Source of the DNA: Lachnospiraceae bacterium
Lineage (GTDB): Bacteria; Bacillota; Clostridia; Lachnospirales; Lachnospiraceae
Direction of reading: 5' to 3'
Length of the DNA: 64,000 bases
NCBI GenBank assembly: GCA_015056765.1
Contig: SVFQ01000005.1
Coordinates: 87,929-151,928, forward strand
The translations under genes and the position numbers were made by a program. This document shows, piece after piece, positions 35,508 through 46,732 of the stretch (the first letter of the stretch is position 1; each line of letters opens with the position of its first letter). The notes under the pieces were generated by a model. It saw nothing but the letters and a program-made list of their open reading frames with translations, did not search any database and was not told the origin of the DNA.

Positions 35508-37625
35508 TTGGCTGAAAGACAATATCCATTGGAAAGAACCAGAAACATTGGTATCATGGCCCACATCGATGCTGGTAAGACCACATTGACTGAGCGTATT
35601 CTTTACTATACCGGTGTTAACTACAAGATTGGTGAAACCTATGAAGGTACTGCTACCATGGACTGGATGGAACAGGAACAGGAAAGAGGTATCACAATCA
35701 CATCTGCTGCTACTACCTGCCATTGGACACTCCAGGAAAACTGTAAACCGAAAAAGGGCGCATTAGAGCATCGTATCAACATCATCGATACTCCTGGCCA
35801 CGTTGACTTTACAGTAGAAGTTGAGCGTTCTCTTCGTGTACTCGACGGTGCTGTCGGTGTATTCGACGCAAAGGGTGGTGTAGAACCACAGTCAGAAAAT
35901 GTATGGCGTCAGGCTGATACATACAAAGTACCTAGAATGGCATTTGTTAACAAAATGGATATTCTGGGTGCAAACTTCATGAATACCGTAAAAGAAATTG
36001 GTACCAAACTTGGTAAAAATGCCGTAGTTATCCAGCTTCCTATCGGTAAAGAAGATTACTTCAAAGGAATCATCGACTTATTCGAGATGAAAGCATACAT
36101 CTACAATGATTCCAAGGGTGAAGATATCTCCATCGTAGATATTCCAGATGACATGAAAGATGAAGCAGAAGAATGGCACACCAAACTGGTTGAGCAGATC
36201 TGCGAATTCGATGATGACTTAATGGAAAAATACTTAGAGGGTGAAGAACCTTCTGTCGATGAGATGAAAAAAGCTCTTAGAGCTGCTACTATCAGCAATG
36301 CCGGTGTTCCTGTATGCTGCGGTTCCGCACATCAGAACAAAGGTATCCAGAAACTTCTGGACGCTATAGTAGAGTTCATGCCAGCACCTATCGACATCCC
36401 AGATGCTACAGGTACTGACTTAGAAGGCAACGAGCTGACAAGACGTTCTTCCGATGATGAACCATTTGCAGCACTTGCATTCAAGATTGTATCCGATCCA
36501 TTCGTAGGTAAACTTGCATTCTTCCGTGTTTACTCCGGACATTTGAAATCTGGTTCCTACGTATTGAACGCTACAAAAGATAAAAAAGAACGTGTAGGCC
36601 GTATCCTTCAGATGCACGCTAACAAGAGAAGCGAGCTGGATGAGGTATTCTCCGGTGATATCGCAGCAGCTGTTGGTTTCAAAGTAACAGCTACAGGTGA
36701 TACTATCTGCGACGAACAGCATCCTATCATTCTGGAGTCTATGGAATTCCCTGAACCAGTTATTGAGCTTGCTATCGAGCCTAAGACCAAAGCAGGTCAG
36801 GACAAGATGGCAGAAGCGCTTGCTAAACTGGCAGAAGAAGATCCTACATTCCGCGCACATACCAATGCTGAGACTGGTCAGACCATCATCGCTGGTATGG
36901 GTGAGTTGCACCTTGAAATCATCGTTGACCGTCTGCTTCGTGAATACAAAGTAGAAGCTAACGTTGGTGCTCCTCAGGTATCCTACAAAGAGACCTTTAC
37001 AAAACCTGTTGATCAGGAATACAAATATGCTAAACAGTCCGGTGGTCGTGGACAGTACGGTCACTGTAAAGTTAAATTCGAGCCTATGGATCCAAACTCT
37101 GAAGAATCCTTCAAGTTTGAATCTACCGTTGTCGGTGGTGCTATTCCTAAAGAATACATCCCTGCAGTTGGTGAAGGTATCGAAGAAGCAGCTAAATCCG
37201 GTATTCTTGGCGGCTTCCCTGTACTTGGCGTTCACGCTAACGTATATGATGGTTCTTACCATGAAGTCGACTCTTCCGAAATGGCATTCCACATTGCTGG
37301 TTCCATGTGCTTCAAGGAAGCTATGAAGAAAGCAAACCCAGTTCTTCTTGAGCCTATCATGAAGGTTGAGGTTACAATGCCAGAAGAATACATGGGTGAT
37401 GTAATCGGTGATATCAACTCCCGCCGTGGACGTATCGAAGGCATGGAAGATATCGGTGGTGGTAAACTTGTAAAAGGTTATGTTCCACTTTCTGAAATGT
37501 TTGGATACTCTACAGACCTTCGATCTAAGACCCAGGGTCGTGGTAACTACTCTATGTTCTTCGAGAAATATGAGCCAGTACCAAAGAACGTACAGGAAAA
37601 AGTGCTTTCCGAGAAAGCAAAATAA
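35508..37625 (+). CDS. fusA: elongation factor G
   Basis: 705 aa, TTG start 7 bases after AGGAGGA. G1 [10 protein letters not shown]2 around [11 protein letters not shown]3 DTPGHVDF, G4 NKMD; domain IV has [14 protein letters not shown]-driven ribosome translocase. Only 21 bases after rpsG. Confidence 0.97.
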   Translation: MAERQYPLERTRNIGIMAHIDAGKTTLTERILYYTGVNYKIGETYEGTATMDWMEQEQERGITITSAATTCHWTLQENCKPKKGALEHRINIIDTPGHVDFTVEVERSLRVLDGAVGVFDAKGGVEPQSENVWRQADTYKVPRMAFVNKMDILGANFMNTVKEIGTKLGKNAVVIQLPIGKEDYFKGIIDLFEMKAYIYNDSKGEDISIVDIPDDMKDEAEEWHTKLVEQICEFDDDLMEKYLEGEEPSVDEMKKALRAATISNAGVPVCCGSAHQNKGIQKLLDAIVEFMPAPIDIPDATGTDLEGNELTRRSSDDEPFAALAFKIVSDPFVGKLAFFRVYSGHLKSGSYVLNATKDKKERVGRILQMHANKRSELDEVFSGDIAAAVGFKVTATGDTICDEQHPIILESMEFPEPVIELAIEPKTKAGQDKMAEALAKLAEEDPTFRAHTNAETGQTIIAGMGELHLEIIVDRLLREYKVEANVGAPQVSYKETFTKPVDQEYKYAKQSGGRGQYGHCKVKFEPMDPNSEESFKFESTVVGGAIPKEYIPAVGEGIEEAAKSGILGGFPVLGVHANVYDGSYHEVDSSEMAFHIAGSMCFKEAMKKANPVLLEPIMKVEVTMPEEYMGDVIGDINSRRGRIEGMEDIGGGKLVKGYVPLSEMFGYSTDLRSKTQGRGNYSMFFEKYEPVPKNVQEKVLSEKAK

Positions 37626-37626
37626 C

Positions 37627-37654
37627 TTGAAAAGATTGGCGTTTTTGATATAAT
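37627..37654 (+). promoter_or_regulatory. internal promoter of tuf
   Basis: TTGAAA (37627-37632), 16 bp, TATAAT (37649-37654), with an overlapping TTTTTGAT/ATCAAAAA palindrome. Would raise EF-Tu output above EF-G. Confidence 0.6.
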
Positions 37655-37706
37655 CAAAAATAGCGGATTAATGAAAAAGTAACCAATTTAAGGAGGATTT
37701 CTAAAA

Positions 37707-38894
37707 ATGGCTAGAGCACATTTTGACAGAACCAAAACACACTGTAATATCGGTACCATTGGCCACGTTGACCATGGTAAAACAACTTTAACAGCAGCTA
37801 TCTCTAAAGTTCTTTCTACAAGAGTAGAAGGTAACACAGCTACAGATTTCGAGAACATCGATAAAGCTCCAGAAGAAAGAGAAAGAGGTATTACTATCTC
37901 TACAGCTCACATCGAGTATCAGACTGCTAAGAGACACTATGCACACGTTGACTGCCCAGGCCACGCTGACTATGTAAAGAACATGATCACTGGTGCTGCT
38001 CAGATGGATGGTGCTATCCTTGTAGTAGCTGCAACTGATGGTGTTATGGCACAGACCAAAGAGCACATCCTTCTGTCTCGTCAGGTAGGTGTACCTTACA
38101 TCGTTGTATTCCTTAACAAATGCGATATGGTTGATGATCCAGAACTTATCGAACTTGTTGAAATGGAAGTAACAGAGCAGCTTGAAGAATATGGCTTCAA
38201 AGATTGCCCTATCATCAAAGGTTCCGCTCTTAAAGCTCTTGAAGATCCTAACGGCGAGTGGGGCGACAAGATTATGGAACTTATGGATACTGTTGATGCG
38301 TACATCCCAGATCCACAACGTGACACTGACAAACCTTTCTTAATGCCTGTAGAAGACGTATTCACAATCTCTGGTCGTGGTACTGTTGCAACTGGTAGAG
38401 TAGAAAGAGGTACATTACATCTTTCTGATGAAGTCGAAATCGTTGGTATCAAAGAAGAGACTAATAAGTCTGTTGTAACTGGTATCGAAATGTTCCGTAA
38501 GACACTTGACGAAGCTCAGGCTGGTGATAACATCGGTGCTCTTCTTCGTGGTATTGATCGTACTGACATCGAAAGAGGTCAGGTTATCGCTAAACCAGGT
38601 ACTGTAACTTGCCACAAAAAGTTCACAGCTCAGGTTTACGTATTAACAAAAGATGAAGGTGGTCGTCATACACCATTCTTCAACAACTACAGACCTCAGT
38701 TCTACTTCAGAACAACTGACGTTACTGGTGTTTGCAACCTTCCAGATGGTACAGAAATGTGCATGCCTGGTGATAACATCGAAATGACTATCGAACTGAT
38801 CCATCCAATCGCTATGGAGCAGGGTCTTACCTTCGCTATCCGTGAAGGTGGTAGAACAGTTGGTTCTGGCCGTGTAGCTACAATCATCGAGTAA
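37707..38894 (+). CDS. tuf: elongation factor Tu
   Basis: 395 aa. [29 protein letters not shown] and NKCD are the G motifs. Delivers aminoacyl-tRNA. AAGGAGGA upstream, own promoter and terminator. Confidence 0.98.
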   Translation: MARAHFDRTKTHCNIGTIGHVDHGKTTLTAAISKVLSTRVEGNTATDFENIDKAPEERERGITISTAHIEYQTAKRHYAHVDCPGHADYVKNMITGAAQMDGAILVVAATDGVMAQTKEHILLSRQVGVPYIVVFLNKCDMVDDPELIELVEMEVTEQLEEYGFKDCPIIKGSALKALEDPNGEWGDKIMELMDTVDAYIPDPQRDTDKPFLMPVEDVFTISGRGTVATGRVERGTLHLSDEVEIVGIKEETNKSVVTGIEMFRKTLDEAQAGDNIGALLRGIDRTDIERGQVIAKPGTVTCHKKFTAQVYVLTKDEGGRHTPFFNNYRPQFYFRTTDVTGVCNLPDGTEMCMPGDNIEMTIELIHPIAMEQGLTFAIREGGRTVGSGRVATIIE

Positions 38895-38914
38895 TTACTG
38901 ATTTACAGTAAGTT

Positions 38915-38946
38915 AAAGGCTCCAGGATATTCCTGGAGCCTTTTTT
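38915..38946 (+). terminator. terminator after tuf
   Basis: 13-bp stem AAAGGCTCCAGGA / TCCTGGAGCCTTT with a T-run. Confidence 0.93.
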
Positions 38947-38988
38947 ATGACGTACAACTTGGATGATTAGACAGATTGGAGATCATAA

Positions 38989-39552
38989 ATGTTTAAGCCT
39001 GAATACTTACATGGATGGAAAAAAGCTTTACTTTTAGGAATAGTTGGATTTTTACTAGGTGCTGCTTTTTTGTTTTGTCCTGAACCACTGACAAGCGTTG
39101 GTGCAATTACGATAGTGATTGTGCCACTGGTATGTTTATTTATATTGCTCAGAATTGTTTTTCTTAACTATATAAAGAGAAACAAATATCTGCATATTGA
39201 AACACTGATTCCAAGTACAGAAAATATACAATATGTGTATGAGTCGATTCAAAAAGGGACAGCGGAAGTGTTTGATAATGAAATGGTTGTGGTAACTGAC
39301 AAGGGAATATTGGCTGTGACCGATACCAGTGATTTCTACTACTTTGATGATATTGAGAATATTGTCTATACACATAATTTTGAGGGTAGAGAAGTTCCAA
39401 AAATGAACTTCATTAAACTCGAGGAACAGAATAATAACTATTATATAGCGATAATAGAAAAGTGGGATTTGAAGTCTTCTTATGATCTTTGCGTCAAAGC
39501 GTGTCAGGAAAGACTAAAAAAATACAAGTTGAATCATACATTGGATATTTAA
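38989..39552 (+). CDS. unknown two-helix membrane protein
   Basis: 187 aa. Two adjacent helices at residues ~12-57 (ALLLGIVGFLLGAAFLF and VGAITIVIVPLVCLFILLRI) followed by a cytoplasmic beta-rich domain (VVVTDKGILAVTDTSDFYYF and then DDIENIVY). The layout recalls YcxB/PH-like proteins but I do not recognise the family. No clear Shine-Dalgarno before the ATG. Confidence 0.5.
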   Translation: MFKPEYLHGWKKALLLGIVGFLLGAAFLFCPEPLTSVGAITIVIVPLVCLFILLRIVFLNYIKRNKYLHIETLIPSTENIQYVYESIQKGTAEVFDNEMVVVTDKGILAVTDTSDFYYFDDIENIVYTHNFEGREVPKMNFIKLEEQNNNYYIAIIEKWDLKSSYDLCVKACQERLKKYKLNHTLDI

Positions 39553-39635
39553 AAACGTATCTGCATTGTGCTTGACATAATGTATCATTAATACTAAAAT
39601 CTCATTGTTTATAAATTCTAGGAAAGAGGTACATC

Positions 39636-39953
39636 ATGGAACTATCAACATTAAATAAAGAATTTGATTTGGTTCGCCAGGCCACAGAAGAAAAGTTTAT
39701 CAGCTTAGACCAGGTGGAACCAAGCCTGAATTTTGTGGAAGAGTATTGGATTACTTCTGACCGCACATTAGGTAACCGTCGTGCTTACTTTGAAAACTAC
39801 ACACAGGCAGAAGAGTACGCTTATATGCTTGCTGCCAATAGAACAGCATTAAATGCTGACAATAAAAAACCGTTCTGCATTTACATTAATGGTAAGGAAT
39901 TAAAAGTAAACGGACACTTAGAGGAATATTTAGCTGGAGAATTTGAAATCTAA
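39636..39953 (+). CDS. small soluble protein, unknown
   Basis: 105 aa after GAAAGAGG. Charged, no membrane segment or motif; YITSDRT-like core and a terminal ICIYINGKEL-type beta hairpin (seen as FCIYINGKELKVNG). The next gene starts one base beyond its stop, so both may be co-expressed. Confidence 0.55.
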   Translation: MELSTLNKEFDLVRQATEEKFISLDQVEPSLNFVEEYWITSDRTLGNRRAYFENYTQAEEYAYMLAANRTALNADNKKPFCIYINGKELKVNGHLEEYLAGEFEI

Positions 39954-39954
39954 G

Positions 39955-41010
39955 ATGGCAAAGAGCGAACGTAACTCTGCAATCGAATTATTGAGAATCC
40001 TAGCGCTTGTTGGAATTCTTTGGATGCACGAATCCATTAGCGGTACAGAGACCACACTGGGAGCATGGATGAGAATCGGAATTGATTCATTTGCCAATAC
40101 CGGCGTTACGATTTTTATCCTGATTTCCGGTTTTTATGGGATTCGGAGAAGTGCGAAAAAATTGATACCACTTTGGTTTATGCTGGCTTTTTATAGCTAT
40201 GCTGCATTGCTGGTGCGTATTTGGCTGCAGGGTGCGGAAGACCTTGGCTTAGAAGAACTGGGAAGATATATGCTTCCGATTATTGGCAGAAGCGGCTGGT
40301 TCTTTACATGCTACTTCCTGCTTGCACTCATGTCTCCCTGGATTAATCGCCTCGCAGACGTTCTTGCACTACACGAACTTCGGAATTTGCTTATTCTTTT
40401 AGTGCTGATTTTTGACGTGAGCACCACAATCTTCTTTTACGACTTTACATTAGATGGTGGAAAAGGTATCGTGAACATGGTACTAATCTATTTGATTGGC
40501 CGATACCTACGGAAGAAACAGGACCAGGGGGTTCCGGAAAAAAGACGCATCATATACTTCAGAAGAATTTTGATATTTTTCGCCATTGATTTTGTTTTAA
40601 ATGCTGCTGTTCATCTGGTGACCGGTGGCGTATATGATAAATTTGCCAGAGATAATGTGGTCTTTATCCTATTTGAGGCCATTTACATTTTCTTATTTGT
40701 CAAAAGCTTCTATTGGAAGAATACTGTAGTGAATAAAGTCGCCACAAAAGTACCGGCTGTTTTTAAAATGGAAGCTACAGTGAAACTACTGATTGCAACA
40801 TTTGCTTGGGATTATACTGCTTTACGACTTTCCCCTGCATACCAATTCGTTGCACTGGGATTATCGATGCTCATTGTTTTGATTGGACTTGTGATAGAAA
40901 GCATTCGTTTAGTAGTATTCAAAGGCATGGAAAATAAAATGACGGAGTGGATATGCAAATTAGCTACTCCTATCTGGAATAAAGCACAACATGCAATAGA
41001 AAAGATATAA
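39955..41010 (+). CDS. acyltransferase family 3 membrane protein
   Basis: 351 aa from the ATG at 39955; a TTG at 39943 overlapping the previous gene is also possible. Starts ERNSAIELLRILALVGILWM with His in MHESISG, the hallmark of Acyl_transf_3 proteins; about ten helices follow (TIFILISGFYGIR, GWFFTCYFLLALMSPWI). Transfers acyl groups to surface polysaccharides across the membrane. Target unknown. Confidence 0.75.
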   Translation: MAKSERNSAIELLRILALVGILWMHESISGTETTLGAWMRIGIDSFANTGVTIFILISGFYGIRRSAKKLIPLWFMLAFYSYAALLVRIWLQGAEDLGLEELGRYMLPIIGRSGWFFTCYFLLALMSPWINRLADVLALHELRNLLILLVLIFDVSTTIFFYDFTLDGGKGIVNMVLIYLIGRYLRKKQDQGVPEKRRIIYFRRILIFFAIDFVLNAAVHLVTGGVYDKFARDNVVFILFEAIYIFLFVKSFYWKNTVVNKVATKVPAVFKMEATVKLLIATFAWDYTALRLSPAYQFVALGLSMLIVLIGLVIESIRLVVFKGMENKMTEWICKLATPIWNKAQHAIEKI

Positions 41011-41012
41011 AT

Positions 41013-41041
41013 AAAGCCCGAGATTTCAAACTCGGGCTTTT
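41013..41041. terminator. bidirectional terminator
   Basis: 10-bp stem AAAGCCCGAG / CTCGGGCTTT between convergent genes. Confidence 0.85.
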
Positions 41042-41048
41042 ACTATGT

Positions 41049-41909
41049 CTATTTTGTCCATCTGCCGGCTGCACCACAAGGGAGCACCAATCCGGATTGT
41101 GTAACAGGAAGTCCAACTTCATCGGCTTCCACATGTCCACCGAACCTTTTGGTAAAAACGGTAGACATCATATAGTTTAGCACTGCCGGTTGAAGACCTG
41201 TAGTGTAGGAGTTTAGCAATACGAACAATGGATCATCACTTAATACCTGGCTGGTAAGTTCCAGGAACGGATAAATGGAATCCTCAATTTTCCAGATTTC
41301 TCCTTTTGGGCCTCTTCCGTAAGATGGAGGATCCATGATGATAGCATCGTATTTATTGCCACGTCGAATCTCTCTTTCTACGAACTTTCCACAATCATCT
41401 ACTAGCCAACGAATGGGTGCATCCGCTAAACCGGAAGCTACAGCATTTTCTTTAGCCCAGGTGACCATGCCTTTAGAGGCATCCACGTGGGTGACGCTGG
41501 CACCTGCAGCAGCAGCGCTAACAGTGGCACCGCCGGTATAAGCGAAAAGATTAAGAACCTTTACAGGACGTCCGGCACTTTTGATCAAATCTCTGCACCA
41601 ATCCCAGTTGGCAGCTTGCTCAGGAAACAGACCGGTGTGTTTGAAAGAAAAAGGTTTCAGATGAAATGTCAATTCTCTATAAGAAATGGACCACTCCTCG
41701 GGTAAATGGAAAAACTCCCATTCGCCTCCACCTTTGTTACTTCTATGATAATGACCGTTTGGCTTCCTCCACCCGGTCAGCTCTTTCGGTGTGTTCCAGA
41801 TTACCTGGGGATCCGGACGAACCAGAAGATAGTCGCCCCAACGCTCTAATTTTTCGCCATTGGAAGTGTCGATTACTTCGTAGTCCTTCCACTGATCTGC
41901 TATCCACAT
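41049..41909 (-). CDS. RlmI-like class I rRNA methyltransferase
   Basis: 286 aa. KHTGLFPEQAANWDWCRDLI, LNLFAYTGGATVSAAAAGAS (SAM loop), VDASKGMVTWAKENA and IMDPPSYGRGPKGEIW form the COG1092 signature of 23S rRNA m5C methyltransferases. The N-terminal PUA domain of RlmI is missing or replaced by ~80 other residues, so substrate could differ. Confidence 0.8.
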   Translation of the reverse strand: MWIADQWKDYEVIDTSNGEKLERWGDYLLVRPDPQVIWNTPKELTGWRKPNGHYHRSNKGGGEWEFFHLPEEWSISYRELTFHLKPFSFKHTGLFPEQAANWDWCRDLIKSAGRPVKVLNLFAYTGGATVSAAAAGASVTHVDASKGMVTWAKENAVASGLADAPIRWLVDDCGKFVEREIRRGNKYDAIIMDPPSYGRGPKGEIWKIEDSIYPFLELTSQVLSDDPLFVLLNSYTTGLQPAVLNYMMSTVFTKRFGGHVEADEVGLPVTQSGLVLPCGAAGRWTK

Positions 41910-42052
41910 AGTAAAACTCCTTTATATGAAAAAGATAAAACTTTGCCTTGTATTTCTATTATATATCATACATAATAGGAAAGTGCTTAATAACTATACC
42001 ATAGGAAAAAGCAACAGAAAAGAAAGTACTAAAAAAAATACAAAAAAAATAC

Positions 42053-42081
42053 TTGCAAAATTGCAGAAAGTTGTGTAGAAT
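42053..42081 (+). promoter_or_regulatory. promoter of the S10 operon
   Basis: TTGCAA (42053-42058), 17 bp, TAGAAT (42076-42081), about 260 bases before rpsJ. Confidence 0.7.
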
Positions 42082-42091
42082 TATTCTTGCT

Positions 42092-42302
42092 GTGACATTG
42101 ATAGCGTTGAAGCGTGAGGTTGCCGCCCCTACTGTGGCGGGTTTTTCCGTGGAGCGAATGTCAAGTTAGGAAACTGACGACAAGTCACTGTACGAATTCA
42201 ACATTCTGCGAAAGCAGAGCGTGAGTGGAATGGATACTTCATGGTCATCATGAAAAGGTTTAGGACACACACGGATGAGTGTACAGTCACCGCTTGTCGT
42301 AC
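42092..42302 (+). promoter_or_regulatory. structured 5' leader of the S10 operon
   Basis: Two domains are visible. Domain 1 is closed by TGACATT (42093-42099) and AATGTCA (42157-42163) and contains a CCGCC/GGCGG hairpin followed by GTTTTT. Domain 2 is closed by ACGACAAG (42177-42184)/CTTGTCGT (42293-42300) stacked on ACTGTAC/GTACAGT, enclosing TCTGC-GAAA-GCAGA and TTCATG/CATGAA hairpins. The 430-bp gap 41910-42339 holds nothing else. Candidate autoregulatory leader (L4 in other bacteria). Confidence 0.65.
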
Positions 42303-42339
42303 TTAGAAAGAAAAGTGCGAAAAGGAGGCGACTTTTTTT

Positions 42340-42657
42340 ATGGCAAATCAGGTAATGAGAATCACATTAAAAGCTTATGATCATAAGTTAGTAGATGCAT
42401 CTGCCAAAAAAATCATCGAAACAGTAAAGAAAAACGGATCTCAGGTAAGTGGACCGGTACCTCTTCCTACTAAAAAGGAAGTTGTTACAATTCTTCGTGC
42501 CGTTCACAAGTACAAAGATTCCAGAGAGCAGTTCGAACAGAGAACTCACAAGAGACTCATCGATATCATTGCTCCTACTGCAAAGACTGTCGATGCTTTG
42601 CAGAGATTAGAAATGCCAGCTGGTGTTTATATCGACATCAAAATGAAAAACAAATAA
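42340..42657 (+). CDS. rpsJ: 30S ribosomal protein S10
   Basis: 105 aa. [20 protein letters not shown] and [18 protein letters not shown] conserved. 30S head protein and NusB partner in antitermination. First gene of the superoperon, AAAAGGAGGCG upstream. Confidence 0.97.
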   Translation: MANQVMRITLKAYDHKLVDASAKKIIETVKKNGSQVSGPVPLPTKKEVVTILRAVHKYKDSREQFEQRTHKRLIDIIAPTAKTVDALQRLEMPAGVYIDIKMKNK

Positions 42658-42750
42658 TTTCTTTAATATAAGAAGTATTTGGAAGTAACAAAAAACCTTC
42701 TACTAGTATGGACGCTAAGCGCCCCGCTGTAGAACACAGGAGGTAAAGAA

Positions 42751-43434
42751 ATGAACAAAGGAATTTTAGCAACAAAAGTTGGAATGACTCAGATCTTCAA
42801 TGAAGACGGAAGTTTAATCCCTGTTACTGTATTAGAGGCTGGTCCTTGCGTAGTAACACAGATTAAGACAGTTGAGAACGACGGTTACAGCGCTGTTCAG
42901 GTTGGCTTCGTTGATGTGAAAGAGAAAGTTGTTAGCAAAGACAAAGCAGGCAAAAAAGATGTTGCTCATCGTCATGGCGCTAACAAGGCACAGAAAGGCC
43001 ACTTCGCAAAAGCAGGCGTTTCTACTAAAAAATATGTAAGAGAATTCAAATTTGAGAACGCAGCAGATTATGCATTAGGCAACGAAATCAAAGCTGATAT
43101 CTTTGCTGAAGGTGATCACATCGATGCAACTGCTATTTCTAAGGGTAAAGGCTTCCAAGGTGCAGTTAAGAGACTTGGACAGCACAGAGGCCCTATGAAA
43201 CACGGTTCCAAATTCCATCGCCATCAGGGTTCTAACGGTGCATGCTCTTCTCCTAGCCGTGTATTCAAGGGAAAAGGTATGCCAGGTCACATGGGAAGCG
43301 TACAGTCTACAGTACAGAATCTTGAAATCGTTAAAGTTGACGCTGAAAAGAACATGATTCTTGTTAAAGGTGCAGTTCCTGGACCAAAGAAGGCTCTGGT
43401 TACTATCAAAGAAACCACCAGAGTGAAGTTTTAA
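42751..43434 (+). CDS. rplC: 50S ribosomal protein L3
   Basis: 227 aa. [20 protein letters not shown] and [20 protein letters not shown] are the family hallmarks. Early assembly protein near the peptidyl-transferase centre. AGGAGGT 7 bases before the start. Confidence 0.97.
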   Translation: MNKGILATKVGMTQIFNEDGSLIPVTVLEAGPCVVTQIKTVENDGYSAVQVGFVDVKEKVVSKDKAGKKDVAHRHGANKAQKGHFAKAGVSTKKYVREFKFENAADYALGNEIKADIFAEGDHIDATAISKGKGFQGAVKRLGQHRGPMKHGSKFHRHQGSNGACSSPSRVFKGKGMPGHMGSVQSTVQNLEIVKVDAEKNMILVKGAVPGPKKALVTIKETTRVKF

Positions 43435-43459
43435 TCTGAGGCGAAAGGAGGACAAATAA

Positions 43460-44083
43460 ATGGCTAAAGTATCTGTTTATAATATGGAAGGCAAGGAAGT
43501 TGGCACAGTAGAATTAAACGATGCTGTATTTGGTGCTAAAGTAAACGAGCACTTAGTACACATGGCAGTGCTGCAGCAGCTTGCTGATAATCGTCAGGGA
43601 ACACAGAAAGCAAAAACACGTTCTGAGGTTTCCGGTGGCGGTAGAAAACCTTGGAGACAGAAAGGAACAGGTCACGCAAGACAGGGTTCCATCCGTGCTC
43701 CACAGTGGAAAGGTGGCGGTGTTGTATTCGCTCCAGTTCCAAGAGATTATTCTTTCAAGTTAAACAAGAAAGAAAAGAGAGCAGCTCTGAAATCTGTTCT
43801 TACCGATAAAGTACAGTCCGGTAAATTAGTAGTTTTGGATGAACTGAAAATGGATGAATTCAAAACAAAGAAAATGCAGGCTGTTCTGACTAACCTTAAA
43901 GTTAGCGATAAAGCACTTGTAGTTATCGCTGAGAGAGATGAGAAAGTTGTTAAATCTGCAGCTAACTTACCTTTCGTACGGACTGCACTGCCTAACACAA
44001 TCAACGTATATGACATCCTTAAGGCTGGCACATTGGTTGTAACAAAAGACGCAGTGAACAAAATTGAGGAGGTATACGCATAA
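43460..44083 (+). CDS. rplD: 50S ribosomal protein L4
   Basis: 207 aa. The exit-tunnel loop [18 protein letters not shown] is intact (no macrolide-type change seen). L4 is the usual feedback regulator of the S10 operon. Stop overlaps rplW start by one base. Confidence 0.97.
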   Translation: MAKVSVYNMEGKEVGTVELNDAVFGAKVNEHLVHMAVLQQLADNRQGTQKAKTRSEVSGGGRKPWRQKGTGHARQGSIRAPQWKGGGVVFAPVPRDYSFKLNKKEKRAALKSVLTDKVQSGKLVVLDELKMDEFKTKKMQAVLTNLKVSDKALVVIAERDEKVVKSAANLPFVRTALPNTINVYDILKAGTLVVTKDAVNKIEEVYA

Positions 44084-44382
44084 TGGCTGATATTAAATAC
44101 TATGACGTAATTCTCAAACCAGTAGTAACTGAGAAGAGCATGGCCGGTATGGCTTCCAAAAAATATACTTTCCTTGTAGCTCCTGAAGTTACCAAAACTC
44201 AGATCAAGGAAGCTGTTGAAAAAATGTTCGACGGCGTTAAAGTTGCAAAAGTAAACACCATGAATCAGGATGGTAAAACAAAGAGACGTGGTTACACTTT
44301 TGGTAAAACTGCAAAGATCAAAAAAGCAGTTGTACAGCTTACTGAAGACAGCAAAGATATCGAAATCTTCGCAGGTCTTTAA
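44083..44382 (+). CDS. rplW: 50S ribosomal protein L23
   Basis: 99 aa. [20 protein letters not shown] at the start, [20 protein letters not shown] at the end. Forms the docking site for SRP and trigger factor at the tunnel exit. Confidence 0.97.
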   Translation: MADIKYYDVILKPVVTEKSMAGMASKKYTFLVAPEVTKTQIKEAVEKMFDGVKVAKVNTMNQDGKTKRRGYTFGKTAKIKKAVVQLTEDSKDIEIFAGL

Positions 44383-44389
44383 TAAATAA

Positions 44390-44479
44390 CGAAAGCGCGG
44401 GATATTATGCGACGAAGACCGGCTTGCCGGGGTGCGCTTTCGAATCTTCGTTGCGATAAACAGGCTGTCTTATGACAGC
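44390..44479 (+). promoter_or_regulatory. rplW-rplB intergenic RNA with crossing helices
   Basis: Helix A CGAAAGCGC (44390-44398)/GCGCTTTCG (44434-44442); helix B TGCGACGAAGA (44408-44418)/TCTTCGTTGCG (44445-44455); hairpin C CCGGC-TT-GCCGG (44419-44430); hairpin D GCTGTC-TTAT-GACAGC (44464-44479). A and B cross, so they form a pseudoknot or switch. Ends 23 bases before rplB. Confidence 0.65.
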
Positions 44480-44502
44480 TCAGAAGAAAAGGAGAAATAA
44501 AA

Positions 44503-45345
44503 ATGGGAATCAAAAGTTATAACCCATATACACCGTCACGTAGAAACATGACCGGTTCTGATTTCGCAGAGATCACAAAGAAGACTCCTGAGAAATCCTT
44601 GCTTGCAGCAAAGAAGAAAAATGCAGGCCGTAACAACCAGGGTAAAATCACTGTAAGACACCAGGGTGGTGGTAACAGACAGAAATACAGACTGGTTGAT
44701 TTCAAGAGAAATAAAGATGGTATTCCTGCTAGAGTAATCGGTATCGAATACGATCCAAACAGAACTGCTAACATCGCACTGATCTGCTATGCAGATGGTG
44801 AGAAATCCTATATCCTTGCACCTAACGGTTTAACAGATGGTATGAAGGTTATGAACGGTCCTGATGCAGAAATCAGAATCGGTAACTGTTTACCACTTGC
44901 TAATATTCCTGTTGGTACTGAAGTACACAACGTTGAGTTGTATCCTGGAAAGGGCGGACAGATGGTTCGTTCCGCTGGTAACAGCGCACAGCTTATGGCT
45001 AAAGAAGGTAAGTATGCAACACTTCGTCTTCCTTCTGGCGAAATGAGAATGGTACCAATCCTTTGCAGAGCAACAATCGGTACTGTTGGTAACATCGATC
45101 ACAACCTTGTCAATATCGGTAAAGCTGGTCGTAAACGTCACATGGGTATCAGACCTACAGTTCGTGGTTCTGTTATGAACCCTAATGACCATCCACACGG
45201 TGGTGGTGAAGGTAGAGCACCTATCGGTCGCCCAGGTCCATGCACACCTTGGGGTAAACCAGCACTCGGCCTGAAGACTCGTAAGAAGAAAAAAGCTTCT
45301 AACAAGTTAATCGTAAGAAGAAGAAACGGTAAGGCTATCAAGTAA
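44503..45345 (+). CDS. rplB: 50S ribosomal protein L2
   Basis: 280 aa. [20 protein letters not shown] and the catalytic-core region [17 protein letters not shown] with C-terminal RKKKKASNK. Needed for subunit joining and peptidyl transfer. AAGGAGAAA precedes. Confidence 0.97.
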   Translation: MGIKSYNPYTPSRRNMTGSDFAEITKKTPEKSLLAAKKKNAGRNNQGKITVRHQGGGNRQKYRLVDFKRNKDGIPARVIGIEYDPNRTANIALICYADGEKSYILAPNGLTDGMKVMNGPDAEIRIGNCLPLANIPVGTEVHNVELYPGKGGQMVRSAGNSAQLMAKEGKYATLRLPSGEMRMVPILCRATIGTVGNIDHNLVNIGKAGRKRHMGIRPTVRGSVMNPNDHPHGGGEGRAPIGRPGPCTPWGKPALGLKTRKKKKASNKLIVRRRNGKAIK

Positions 45346-45362
45346 TTTTAGGAGGAAAGATA

Positions 45363-45638
45363 ATGGCAAGATCATTGAAAAAAGGACCTTTTGCTGATGC
45401 AAGTCTTTTGAAAAAAATCGACGCAATGAACGAGTCCGGACAGAAACAGGTTATCAAAACTTGGTCCCGTCGTTCTACAATTTTCCCTTCTTTCATTGGA
45501 CATACAATCGCTGTTCATGATGGAAGAAAACATGTGCCTGTATATGTAACAGAGGACATGGTTGGACACAAACTTGGTGAATTTGTTGCTACAAGAACTT
45601 ACAGAGGTCATGTAAAAGAGGATCGTAGATCCAACTAA
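45363..45638 (+). CDS. rpsS: 30S ribosomal protein S19
   Basis: 91 aa. [18 protein letters not shown] and [20 protein letters not shown]. Head protein contacting S13. 17 bases after rplB. Confidence 0.97.
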   Translation: MARSLKKGPFADASLLKKIDAMNESGQKQVIKTWSRRSTIFPSFIGHTIAVHDGRKHVPVYVTEDMVGHKLGEFVATRTYRGHVKEDRRSN

Positions 45639-45672
45639 TCACCAGATGAGATTTTGAAAGGAGGTTTCTTCT

Positions 45673-46059
45673 ATGGCTAGTGGACATAGAACCCAAATCA
45701 AAAGAGAAAGAAACGCAAATAAAGATACAAGACCTTCTGCAAAGTTATCTTATGCAAGAATTCCGGTACAGAAAGCTTGTTTCGTATTAGATGCCATCAG
45801 AGGCAAAGATGTTACAACTGCTCTTGCAGTTTTGGAATACAGCCCAAGATACGCATCTTCTGTTATTAAAAAATTATTAGAGTCAGCTATTGCAAATGCT
45901 GAAAACAACAACGGCATGAACGCTGCTAACCTTTACATCGAAGAATGCTATGCAAATAATGCTTCTATCATGAAACGTGTTCAGCCAAGAGCACAAGGCA
46001 GAGCTTACAGAATTGAGAAGAGAAACAGCCACATCACAATCGTGCTGAATGAGAGATAG
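45673..46059 (+). CDS. rplV: 50S ribosomal protein L22
   Basis: 128 aa. [20 protein letters not shown] and the tunnel hairpin region [31 protein letters not shown] upstream. Confidence 0.97.
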   Translation: MASGHRTQIKRERNANKDTRPSAKLSYARIPVQKACFVLDAIRGKDVTTALAVLEYSPRYASSVIKKLLESAIANAENNNGMNAANLYIEECYANNASIMKRVQPRAQGRAYRIEKRNSHITIVLNER

Positions 46060-46073
46060 GAGGAAAAAATAGC

Positions 46074-46730
46074 ATGGGACAGAAAGTTAATCCACACGGC
46101 TTAAGAGTCGGTGTCATCAAAGATTGGGATTCTAAGTGGTATGCTGATGCTGATTTTTCTGAATACTTAGTAGAAGATCATGAAATCAGAAAATTCTTGA
46201 AAAAGAAATTATATGCTGCTGGTGTTTCCAAAATCGAGATCGAAAGATCATCCGATAGAGTCAGAGTAATCATTTACACAGCTAAACCTGGTGTCGTAAT
46301 CGGCAAAGGTGGTGCTGAAATCGAAGTAACTAAGAAAGAACTTGCTAAGATCACAGACAAGAAAGTCTTAGTTGATATCAAAGAAATCAAAAGACCAGAC
46401 AAAGATGCACAGCTTGTTGCAGAGAACATTGCACAGCAGCTTGAAAACCGTGTATCTTTCAGAAGAGCTATGAAATCTTGCATGGGTAGAACCATGAAGA
46501 GTGGCGCACTTGGTATTAAAACAAGCTGCTCCGGTCGTCTTGGTGGAGCTGATATGGCTCGTACCGAGTTTTATAGCGAAGGAACTATTCCTCTTCAGAC
46601 CTTACGTGCAGACATTGACTATGGTTTTGCAGAAGCAGATACTACCTATGGTAAAGTAGGTGTTAAAGTTTGGATTTATAAGGGCGAGGTACTTCCTACA
46701 AAAGAAACTAAGGAAGGGAGCGAGAACTAA
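46074..46730 (+). CDS. rpsC: 30S ribosomal protein S3
   Basis: 218 aa. [19 protein letters not shown] motif [14 protein letters not shown], and [20 protein letters not shown]. Helicase and mRNA-entry protein. AGGAGG before the ATG. Confidence 0.97.
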   Translation: MGQKVNPHGLRVGVIKDWDSKWYADADFSEYLVEDHEIRKFLKKKLYAAGVSKIEIERSSDRVRVIIYTAKPGVVIGKGGAEIEVTKKELAKITDKKVLVDIKEIKRPDKDAQLVAENIAQQLENRVSFRRAMKSCMGRTMKSGALGIKTSCSGRLGGADMARTEFYSEGTIPLQTLRADIDYGFAEADTTYGKVGVKVWIYKGEVLPTKETKEGSEN

Positions 46731-46732
46731 TT

